Assembly (NCBI RefSeq): GCF_000425805.1
Contig: NZ_KE384454.1
Coordinates: 100,354 to 164,353, forward strand
DNA from: Pseudomonas vranovensis DSM 16006
GTDB lineage: Bacteria; Pseudomonadota; Gammaproteobacteria; Pseudomonadales; Pseudomonadaceae
Direction of reading: 5' to 3'
Length of the DNA stretch: 64,000 nucleotides
Shown: one piece after another, positions 7,715 to 18,200 of the stretch
Numbering within the stretch: position 1 is the stretch's first letter
How the letters are laid out: each line of letters begins with the position of its first letter
Made by a program: the position numbers and the translations under genes
Notes under the pieces: generated by a model
Told to the model about the DNA's origin: nothing
Databases searched by the model: none
What the model saw: only the letters and a program-made list of their open reading frames with translations

Positions 7715-9230
7715 AAGGCGTTCCTTGCTGGGTGACGAGCAGGCGTTTTTGTTCCTGTTCATTGAGGGTGCGGTGAATCTCGTTGGCCAGGGTCTTTACG
7801 TCGTGCTTGTCGATCTCGGCCGGCAGGATGTCCAGGCCGATGGAGTTGTACAACCGGCCCCAGGCCGCCTGGGCACTGGAGAACGCCGCCTCGCGCTGGT
7901 AGCGCGAGAGCAGGTAGCGACCTTCGGCGCGGATCAGCTCGAGCTCCGATCCCAGGTTGTTGCGCTGCGCGGCCTGGGCGTAGTTGAGCAGACTCTGGTC
8001 GACGCGCAGGCTTTCATCGGAGAACGTCACCTCCTGGCGTGCCAGCTGATAGCGCAGGGCGCCTACCCGAACCTGGGTGAGAATGGCCATCGACAGGGCG
8101 ATCCGACGCATGTCGTCGGTGTTGCCTTGTGACGCCTGGGCAGCGTTGAGCGAGGGCAGTTGCAGCAGCTTGAGCAGGTTCATCGACACCTGCAGGCCGG
8201 TGGCATTCCAGTGGCTGTTGTAGGCCAGGGAGTTGGAGTCATAGCGGTAGCCGTAGTCGAACGTGACGTTGGGCCACAGTTGCGCCTTGGCAATTTTCAG
8301 GTCCTTCTCGTTGACCCGCTTGCGGTACCACTCTTCCATGATCTCCGGGCGGTTCTGCAGCGACAGCAGCTCCAGCTGGTCGATACCGGCACCGATCTGC
8401 GGCAATTGCGGCTCGGGCATGTCGGCCAGGACCATGCGGGTCTTGGGCGGCAGCGACATCAATGCCGACAGCTCGGCCTGGGCGAACTCCAGGTCCTGGC
8501 GGCGGACGGTGAGCAGGTACACCGAGTCGAGCAGGGCGCGCTGGTAGGCGAGGATCTCCTGGCGGGGCAGCAAGCCCTTGTTCTCGGCTTCGCGGGCCTG
8601 GGTCAGGGCGCGGTGGGTGCGGGCCAGCAACTGGTCCACTTCAGGCATCAGGCGTTGCGCGGCCAGTGCGCGCCAATACGCGTTGCGCACATCCTGCAGG
8701 ACGTTCTGCGCCACCTTGCGTCGGCGCTCGTCGGCCATCAGCATCTGGTCGGCCTTCTGCTGGGTGCGGTAGTAGGCCACGCCAAAGTCCAACAGGCTCC
8801 AGCTCAGGCCCAGGCCGTAGAGCGTGCGGTAGCGGTCTTCGGAGGTCGAAGGGCGCAAACTCTCTTCGCGGTCCTCGATACCGATGGAGGTACCGCCCGA
8901 GTCGTTGTTACGGCCGGCATAGCCCGCAGAGGCCACCAGGCGCGGCAACATCTCGTGGCTGGAGACGTCGCGCAGGTCCGAGGCCAGGGCGCTTTCCATC
9001 AACTTGAGGCGGTAGTCCAGGTTGTATTTCAGCGCCCGGGCCGCCGCTTCGTAAAAGGTGATAGGCGTGGTGACCGGCTCCTGGTCACGGTACATGCGGG
9101 CCTGGTCGTCGACGATGCGCTGGCGGTTCTGCTCTTCGGTGATGGCCTGGGGTTCCAGCGACGCACAGGCACTGAGCAACAAGGCTGAAGTGAGGGCCGT
9201 AATCGTAAACCGGGTCGCATGTCTAGGCAT
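7695..9230 (-). CDS. TolC-family outer membrane efflux/export lipoprotein
   Basis: This 511-residue outer membrane factor of the TolC/OprM family has a lipobox (LLSAC, Cys22), indicating a lipid-anchored outer-membrane channel. The two long helical repeats typical of the family are present, for example RRRKVAQNVLQDVRNAYWRA in the first half and LTQVRVGALRYQLARQEVTF in the second. AAAGGA precedes the ATG. The gene directly follows the giant adhesin gene (24 bp gap) and overlaps the next adaptor gene, so it is the likely outer-membrane exit for the adhesin. Confidence 0.88.
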   Translation of the reverse strand: MPRHATRFTITALTSALLLSACASLEPQAITEEQNRQRIVDDQARMYRDQEPVTTPITFYEAAARALKYNLDYRLKLMESALASDLRDVSSHEMLPRLVASAGYAGRNNDSGGTSIGIEDREESLRPSTSEDRYRTLYGLGLSWSLLDFGVAYYRTQQKADQMLMADERRRKVAQNVLQDVRNAYWRALAAQRLMPEVDQLLARTHRALTQAREAENKGLLPRQEILAYQRALLDSVYLLTVRRQDLEFAQAELSALMSLPPKTRMVLADMPEPQLPQIGAGIDQLELLSLQNRPEIMEEWYRKRVNEKDLKIAKAQLWPNVTFDYGYRYDSNSLAYNSHWNATGLQVSMNLLKLLQLPSLNAAQASQGNTDDMRRIALSMAILTQVRVGALRYQLARQEVTFSDESLRVDQSLLNYAQAAQRNNLGSELELIRAEGRYLLSRYQREAAFSSAQAAWGRLYNSIGLDILPAEIDKHDVKTLANEIHRTLNEQEQKRLLVTQQGTPYAQPSL

Positions 9231-9254
9231 ATTCAGTCCTTTGTCAATGGCAAT

Positions 9255-12200
9255 TTATTCTGGCGTGTTGCGCCCGTGCGGGTACAAACGCTGTGCGGCG
9301 GCGTGCAGTTGCGCGGTAAAGCCGCGCGCGTTGCGGGGCTCGGCAGGGGGGTCGCTTTGCGCCGGGCCCTGGGTCAGGTGTGCGGGGTCCAGGGTGAATA
9401 CCGAGGGGTCGCTGAGCAAGCCATCGGCACTGAGGCTGGTACGGCCCTGGCGGCCCAACAGCCAGGCAAGGTCCAGCTCACTCTCGCGTTGGCTGCGCTG
9501 CACGCTGTTGCTGACAAACTGGCCTTGTACCAGCCCCAGGCCGGCACCGATGGATTCACTTTGCTGCTGGGCCACGCTTGCAAGGCGCAAGCGGCTGCCG
9601 CCGGTTTCCCAGCTGGAGAGTTCATTGAGGCGTGCGTCCCGCTCCACCACCGGCGAGATGAAGATCGCCGGCACCACGTCCGGGATCGGCAGGCGGTTGA
9701 AGGGGTCGCCCGCCGGTCGGTCGAAAAATGAACCTGCCGGCGCTGGAATGAACGGCGCGGCGATATCCAGGGTTATCACCAGTTCGGCCTGGTCCTGGCC
9801 GCCGGCAAGATCGCCAATGGTGTAGGTGAACACATCCTGCAGCACCTGGCCCAGGCCTGCCGCTGCCAGCACCTGTGGGTTGGTCAGGTCGATGCTGTAG
9901 GTGTAGCTGCCGTCGGCATTGAGGACCAGCGTGCCGTACAGGCCTTGCAGCGGCTGGCCAACACTGCCCGAAGCACCGCTGGCATTTTCTGCACCGGTGC
10001 GCACACCCACCACCTGCAGGCTGTCGTTGCCGTCCACATCACTGTCGTTGGGCAGCACATTGCCGCTGGTTTGCGGTGCCGGCACCTGGTCGCTGGCCAG
10101 GGCGCTGTCGTTCTGCGCCACGGGTGCGTCGTTGGCGCCCTGGATCACCACGGTCAGGCGTGCATCGGCCGTGGCACCGGCGGAATCGCGCATGCGGTAG
10201 GTGAAGGTCTCGGAAAGTGTCTCGCCCGCAGTGCGCAAGGCCTGGACGGTGGGGTTGCTGTTGTCGATCAGGTAGGTGTAGCTGCCATCGGCATTGAGTG
10301 TCAGCTGACCATAGCGACCGACCAGTACCTGGCCTGCGCCGACCGATTGGCCCGCTTCGTTGCTGACGCTTTGTACCTGTTTGCTCTCACCATTGGCGAC
10401 GCCGTCGACATCGGTGTCGTTGGCCAGCACATTGCCCTGGCCGTCGCTGCCCGGGCTACCGTTGGCCACACCACCGGCTTCCACGGCGATGCTGCCATCG
10501 TCCTGGGCATGGGGGGTGTCGTTGCGGCCATCGACGGTGATGGTCAATTGGGCGGTGTCGAACGCACCCCAGAAGTCGACCAGGGTGTAGTTGAACACGT
10601 CAGTGAGGGTCTGGCCGCTGGTGCGCAGGGCCTGGACCTCGGCCAGGTTGTTGTCGAGCACATACTGCCACGTGCCGTCGGCATTGAGCGTCAGGTCACC
10701 GTAGAGGCCGCGCAAGGTGCTGCCCACGGTGCCCACGGTACCTGCACCGGTGCTGATGCCGATGACGTGCAGGGCGTCGCCTTCCGCGTCGGTGTCGTTG
10801 TCGGTGATGACATTGCCGCTGGGGTTGATGCCGGCCTCGCTGTTGTCCAGGCCGCCGGCCTCGACGGCGGTGGCGGTGTCATCGTTGGCCACTGGCGCAT
10901 CGTTGCGCCCGCGGATGATGATATTGATCTCGGCCAGGTCGTTCAGGCCACCCTGGTCGGTGACCTGATAGGTGAAGGTATCCCGCAGGAACTGCAGCGG
11001 CCCGAGGGCGAGCACCGTAGGGTTGGTGCTGTCGATGTTGTAGATGAAGCTGCCATCGGCGCCGATGATCAGCTCGCCGTAGAGCCCGGTGATCACGGTG
11101 CCATTGGTGTTGTTGGTGCCGCTGTTGACCAGGTCGAGGGTGCCGGCCGCGGCTTCGTTGCCGAAACGGACACCGCTGACGTGCTTCTGGTCGCCCTGGT
11201 CGACATCGGTGTCGTTGGGCAGCACGTTACCCGTGGGGTTGACGCTGTTGCCGTTACCATTGTCGGCCACCGCCAGGGCCAGGTCATTGCTGGCCACCGG
11301 GGCATCCCAGGCACCCTGGACGGTGATGGTCAACTGCGCGGTGTCGAGACGCCCGGCCGTGTCGCCCATGCTGTAGGTGAACTGCTCGATCAGCGATTCG
11401 CCCTGTTTCAGGCCCTGGACCGCTGCGAGGCTGTTGTTCACGACATAGGTGAAGCTGCCATCGGTGGCGATGGTCAGGGTGCCATACAGGCCATTGATCA
11501 CTTGACTGCCAGTGACGACGTTGAGGATGCCGCCCGCTGCCTCGTTGCCGGTGCGGATGCCGTTGACAGTCTTGGTGTCGTTGACATCGACGTCAGTGTC
11601 GTTGGCCAGCACGTTGCCGCTGGGGTTGACCCCGGGGGTGGCGTTGAAGGTGCCTCCGGCTTCCACTGCAAGGGCGATATCGTTGACCGCCACCGGCGTG
11701 TCGTCACGGCCCTGGATGATGATGATCAGCTGTGCCGAGCTGGTAGCACCGGCCAGGTCGCGAATGCTGTAGGTGAACGCTTCGGTCAGGGTATTGGTGG
11801 CGCCGCGCAGGGCCTGGACCTGCGGATTGTTGTTGTCCAGCACATAGGTGTAGCTGCCATCGGCGCCCAGGGTGAGGGTGCCGTAGGTGCCGACGAAAGC
11901 TCTGCCGAGGGTACCGACGTTGCTTCCCTGGGTGACCCCGGTGACGCTCAAGGCTTCGCCGAAAGCGTCGACGTCGGTGTCGTTGCCCAGCACGTTGCCA
12001 CTGGGGTTGGTGCCCGGGATGTCGTTGCCCTGGCCACCGGCCTCGATGGCCGTGGCGATGTCGTTGCGCGCGACCGGGGTGTCGTTGGCGCCATTGATGT
12101 TGATGGTCAGGGTGGCGCGGTCTTCGGCGCCGCTGGCGTCGATCACGGTGTAGCTGAACAGGTCTTGCAGGCTGTTGCCGGCACGCAGCTGTTGCACCTC

Positions 12201-15200
12201 GGTCATGGCATTGTCGAGGCGGTAGCTGTAGCTGCCGTCGGCGTTGAGGGTCAGCCAGCCATAGGCGCCACGCAGTTCGGTACCCAACGTTCCAGCGGTA
12301 CCGCCCTGGCCTTCGCTGCCGGTGCGCACCGAGCTGACGGCCTGGGTTTCGCCATAGTCGATCGGGTCGGTGGGATCCTCTCCGCCGTCGACATCGGTGT
12401 CGTTGCCCAGCTCGCTGGCCGGCGGATTCTGGTGCAGGACATTGCCGCTGGGGTCCTGGCCCGGCAGATTGTTGTTCAGGCCTCCGGCTTCGACAGCGGT
12501 CGCCGTATCGTCGTTGGCCACCGGGTTGTCGTTCTGGCCACGGATGAGCACGATGATTTCGGCGCTGTCGGTCTCGGGGGTAGCCCCGACGCCGTCGCTG
12601 ATGGTGTAGGTAAAGCGCTCGAGCAACAGGTCGCTGTTCAAGCGCAGTGCCTGGACCGCAGCATTGGAGTTGTCCAGCACATAGGTGTAGGTGCCATCCG
12701 GGTTGATGGTCAGGGTGCCGTACAGGCCGACCACCTGGGTGCCGCCCGGCAGCACCGCCACTGTCGTGCCGGTCTGGTCCTCGGCGCCGGCACGGATCTC
12801 GGTCACGGTCAGTGGGTCGCCGTCCGGGTCGAAGGCATTGGCGGTGGCATCGCCTGACGGGTTGACCCCAAGCGTTTGGTTATCGACACCACCGGCTTCG
12901 GTCGCCAGCGCGACGACGTTCTGCGCCACGGGCGGGTCGTTGACCCCGCGCACGGTAATGACCAACTGCGCCACGTCGGTGAGGCCGGCGTTGTCGGTGA
13001 TCTGGTAGGTGAACACTTCGGTCAGCGTATCGCCTGGGGGCAGGCCCTGTACGGTGAGGTTATCGCTGTCCACGTCATAGAAAAACGAGCCGTCGGCGCC
13101 AATGCGCAAGGTACCGTAGAGCCCGTTGATCACCGTGCCATTGGCCTGGGTGGTGTCGGCATCGACATCCGTGAGGATGTCGACCAGCGGATCGTAGTCG
13201 TTCTCGGTTTTGGCGATCACGCCGGTGACTACCAGCTCGCTGCTGGGCCGGTCGGTGCGGTCGACGTCCAGGTCAACGCCGTTGCCGCCCGGCTGATCGA
13301 TGGTGCCTGGCCGGCTGGGAAACAGGATCACATTGCCGCTGGGGTTGCTCTCCTGGGCGTTGCCGTTGGTGGAGGCCGCCTGGGCCGCAGCCTGGTCGTC
13401 GCTGGCCACGGGGTTGTCGTTGGCGCCCTGGATCACGATGCGCAGTTGGGCGACATCGTCCAGCCCGGCCGTGTCGTCGAGCCGGTAGCTGAAGAATTCG
13501 ATCAACTGATCACCCGCCACCAGGCGCTGCACGGCGGTGTTGTCGTTGTTGACTTCGTAGCGGTAGCTGCCGTCGGCGTTGATGAAAAGGGTGCCGTAGG
13601 TGCCGTTGATTTCGGTTTCTGCACCCGCTGCCACGAGATCGAAGTCCCCGGCGGCAGACTCACGCAAATGGCGTATGCCGATAACGGTCCGGGTCTCGCC
13701 GTTGGCGTCGCTGTCGACGTCGGTGTCGTTGTCGAGCACATTGCCTTCGGCATTCTGGCCACCGAGCGTGTTGCCGACTCCGCCGGCCTCGATGGCGATA
13801 CCTTCATCATCCACGCCCACCGGCGTGTCGTTGGCGCCATTGATGGTGACGACCAGGGTCGTGGTGCTGGTAGCGCCGATGATGTCGGAGATCACATAGG
13901 TGAAGTTTTCCGTTAGGGTCTGGCCGGCCAGGCGCAGGGCCTGGACGTCGGCATTGTTGTTGTCGACAAAGTACTGGTAGGAGCCGTTGGTCCCGATCAG
14001 CAATTGGCCGTACTGGCCGATCACCACGACGGTGCCGTTGACCGGCAGTGTCTGTTGGGTCAATGGCGTGCGGCCAGCCGAAAGCACCCGCAGCTGGTCG
14101 GCGTTGGTGGCGATATCGACATCGGTGTCATTGGTCAGCACGTTGCCCCGCGGGTCGATACCGGCCACCGCGTTGTTGGTACCGCCGGCCTCCACGGCGG
14201 TGATGGTGTCGGGTACCGCCACCGGTGTGTCGTTCACGGCAGCAAGGATGATCTGCAGGCTGTCCTGGTCAGTGAGCGCATCGCCAGCGGTGCCAGGGAT
14301 GCCGTCGCCATCGGCGTCGCCAAAGTTGCCCTGGTCGTTGCTGAGCACGGTCAGCGTGTCGGTGCCGTTGAAGTTGGCATTGCCCAGGTACATCAGGTTG
14401 GCCAGGGCCAGGTTGAGGTCGGCGAGGTTGCCGGTCAGGGTCATGCTGGCACTGTTGCTGCCGGTGACCGTCACACCCGACGGCGTGGTGCTCAGCGACA
14501 GGGTGCCGTGCAGCACGTTCAAGGTGATGGTCAGGGTGCGGTCGTTGATAGCGGGATCGCGGTCGGCGTCGGCATCGCTGACGCTGATGCCGGTGATCGC
14601 CAGGGGGATGTCTTCCTGGCCGTTCTGGGTGCCCGGCAGGTTGTTGACCGGCGCATCGTTCTGCTCCACGAAGCCTGCGTCGGCGATGCCGGTGCCGGCA
14701 TCGGCCAGGGTGACGTTGATCTGACCTACCGCGGTATCGGCGTCACTGTCGATGCGTACGCGCAAATCACCCACAGGCTGCGGGTAGTTGATCAGGCCGG
14801 TGGGTACATCGATGCGGAACACGCCCGCCGGCAGTACGCCGAAGCGGTACTGGCCGGTGGCATCGGTCACGGTGCTGAACTGCAGGTTGTCGGCGGTGGT
14901 GTCGAGCAGGCCGTCCACGCCGGCCCAGGTCAGGATCACGGTTTGCCCGGCAAGGCCAGGGCCGTCGGGAGCAATGCTGGTGTCGGCGGAGCTGGTGTCG
15001 TCCCACAGGGTGCCGCTGATCACGCCAAGCCCTGCGTTGTCGCGCAGGATGTACTGGTTGGGGCCGGTGCCGCTGCCGGTACGCTCGCCATCGACCTGGC
15101 CATCGACACCGACGCTGGAGCCGGCGAAGCTGCTGAAGTCTTCAGGCAGGCTGCTCCAGGTCAGGGTCGCATCGCTGCTGGCGATGATCTGCGCGTTGGG

Positions 15201-18200
15201 CAGGGTTACCTGGTACACCACGCTGACCTGGGCGCCGACATCCAGCTGGTCGAAGTTCACGCTCAAGCCGCCGGTGGTGCTGACGCTCACGCCGGCCGGC
15301 AGGTTGCCCGGGCCGTAGGTGATGCCGTTGATCTGCACGCTGAGCAGGGTATAGCCGCTGCCGCCGGCAAAGCTGTCGGTGAGCTGGGTATCGAAGGCGG
15401 GCAGGCCGCCGTTCTGGGTGAAGTTGATCTGCACCGTGGCGGTGCCGGTGCTGCCGCCGGGGTTGGGGTCGAAGCTGCTGATGTGTTTGTCCAGGCCGGT
15501 GAAACTGGGCTCCACCACCTGCTCGAACAAGGTATCGCTGCTGGCCCGGGCGTTGCCGTTGACGATTTCCTGCGCGCTTACGCCGAGCTGGGCGCCGGCA
15601 ATGTTGCTGGCCTCGTTGCTGACGCGCACGTTGAACTCCAGGGAGATCCCTTCGAGGTCGTCGTCGTTGCCGTTGCCGTTGGTCACATTGCCCAGGTTGA
15701 AGGTGATGGTCTGGCTGCCGTCGGGGTTGGTGACGATGACCAGACGGGAAGGGTCGAATATCCCCGTGGGTGCCGCGCCGGAGAGGTCCGGGGTGATGGG
15801 CAGGGCCTCGGCGCTGTTCTCGTTGCCATCGATATCCAGGGTGCCGCCAATGATCAGGTTGGCGTCGCTGGTCAGGCCGCCATTGGAGATAAAGGCAATG
15901 CGCAGGGCATTGGCCAGCTCATCCGGGGCGATGAATTCCAGGCCGTTGGCCAGGGTGATCTGGATCTGGTAGTTGGGGTTGTCGCCTTCGGGCACCAGCA
16001 CCACCACGCGGTAGCGAATCACTTCGCCGACCGTGACCTGCTCCACCGGACCATCGGTGGGCGAGGAAGGCGGGGTGTCCGGCAAGCCACCGACCCGCGA
16101 AATGCTGATGGCCTGGGCCACTGGCACGATCAAGCTGGAAATGAGCTGGTAGTCGTTGAGCACGCCGCTGTTGAGGGTGCCGTCGACCCCGGTACGTTCC
16201 CCGGCCTGGGTGCCGTCCAGGCTGGTCCACTGCACCATGGCCTGGTTGTCGAACGAGGCCTCGGCAGCGGCGGTGGCGTTGATCACTCCACTGATGCGCA
16301 AGACGATGCTGCCGCCCTTGGCGATGTCGATATTGGCGCCGCTGACCGTGCGCAACTGGCCGTCGACCAGCTCGAAGTCGACGCCGCCATTGTTGGTGGC
16401 GCCATTCTGGTACAGCACGCCGACCAGGGTCAGGTTGTCGATTTCGGTGGGCAGGTTGTCCAGCAGGCTAATGTCGAAGGCGTTGAAGTCGCTGCTGCTG
16501 GTGCCATTGCTGATGGTGATGGTGAACTCGACGGGGTCGCCTTCGTCATAGCCGGCAGCGCCGGTGGTGGAGGTCAGCTCCTGGGTCACCTGCAAGGTCG
16601 GCTCGCGCACGGTGATGGTGGGCTGGCCGCCGGTGAGCGCAACCGGGCGGTCGACCGGGGTCGTGCCGTTGGGGGTGTCGGCGTCCGGGTCGCTGTAGAG
16701 CACCTGGGCACTGTTCTGCAGCGACTTGTTGGCCTGGTTGCCGATGACGTTGTTGGCCACCAGTTGCAAGCGGATCACAAAGCTGTTGTTGCCCGTCTGG
16801 TTGTCGGCGCTGGCGCCGGACACGCTGAAGGTCAGGCGGGCATCCACGCCGTCGTCGCCCAGGGTGCCGCCCTGGCCGCCAATGCCGCTGACCACCACAC
16901 TGCCGACAAAGTCAGCGCCCAGGGCGCCGCTACCGGCAGTGGTGGTAATGATCTGGTAGCCCAGGCCGCCGTTGAAGCTGGTATCCAGGCGCATGCCCGG
17001 TGGAATTAGGTCGTCGATGCGCAGGTTCTGGGTGCCGCCTTCGGGCAGCGTGACAATGATGTCGTAGCGCATGGATTCACCCACCACCAAGTCACTGCCG
17101 GTGGTGTGGCTGGCGCTGGAATCGCCGTCGTCGAGGCTGCCGTCGGCAAAGTTCTTGCGTATCTCGGGGGCGGCGACCTGCTGGTTGGCGAGGTCTTGCA
17201 GGTCGGTGGGGGTGAAGTCGCTGCCGCCATCGACACTGGCATAGTTGCTCAGGGTGGCAGTGCTTTGCAGGCTGCGACTGGCTTCGATGCTGGCGCTGAC
17301 TTCGACATCGTAGCTGATGACCACAATGTTGGCGCCGCTGGTGTCGGCGGCCGTGCCGCTGCGCCCGGCCTGCAGGCTGGCGACGCCACCGGCGTCCTGG
17401 AAAATGATCTGGTTGCCGCTGACGATGTAGTCGGTGCCGGCAACCATCTGGCTGCCGTCGCCGCGATAAATCTGCAGGTTGGCAGTGGCCAGGCTACCGC
17501 CGACAAAGCTCAGGCCCGTGGGCAGCGTGATGCTGGTGGTGACATCGAAGGCGCCGCCACCGCCGCTGTTTTCGATGGCCGTGACCAGGCGCAGGCGGTC
17601 GGCACCGTCGATGCCACTGATATTGCCATCCACGGCGGCAAGGTCGGTGATGGTGCCGTTGAAGGGCACGCCGGTGCTGCCCGGCGGGTTCCAGCTGCCG
17701 GTGGTGTTGGTGACCGTACCGTTGGAGCCGGAGACCACGCCGTGCTTGATATTGAGCACAGGTTCGGCAACCGAGACGATCACCGCGATGTCCGAGGAGA
17801 TCAGCGTGCGGTCGGTGAGGGTGGTCTGCTGGCTGGACTGGGCCAGTACGTCCAGAGAGCGCTGGTCGGCAAACGGCTGGTCGCCCACGCGCAGGGTAAA
17901 GCGCACCACGATACGGCTACCGGCGGTATCGGCAGTGACGAAACTGCCGAAATCGAACACCACCGCGTTGCCATCGGCGCTGGTGACTGTCACCACGCCG
18001 CCCAGGTTGGTGTTGCCGTCACCGATCTGCCATTGCCCGGTCTGGTCGCCCTGCGTCCAGGTGATACCACTGACATTGAACAGCGGCAGCGGCAGGTAGG
18101 CGGTGAGCTTGAAGTTTTCGTAGTCACCGGTGACCAGGTCGTAGCTGAGCTGGAAAGTGACCTCATCGCCCGGGCGCAGCTCGCCATTGGCAGGTGGTGG

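Noticed and set aside
3503..9230. Calling the operon a standard type I or RND efflux system
   Set aside because: No ABC ATPase and no RND pump gene is present; the M50-HlyD fusion and giant cargo point elsewhere.
9255..9800. RTX-type C-terminal secretion signal on the adhesin
   Set aside because: No GGxGxD nonapeptides are visible and the tail is not typical of type I substrates.
9945..17009. Very long antisense open frames opposite the adhesin gene (about 970 and 1001 codons)
   Set aside because: They mirror the repeated GC-rich VCBS and DUF11 coding sequence, show low-complexity Gly/Val/Ala/Gln composition, have no ribosome sites and match no family.
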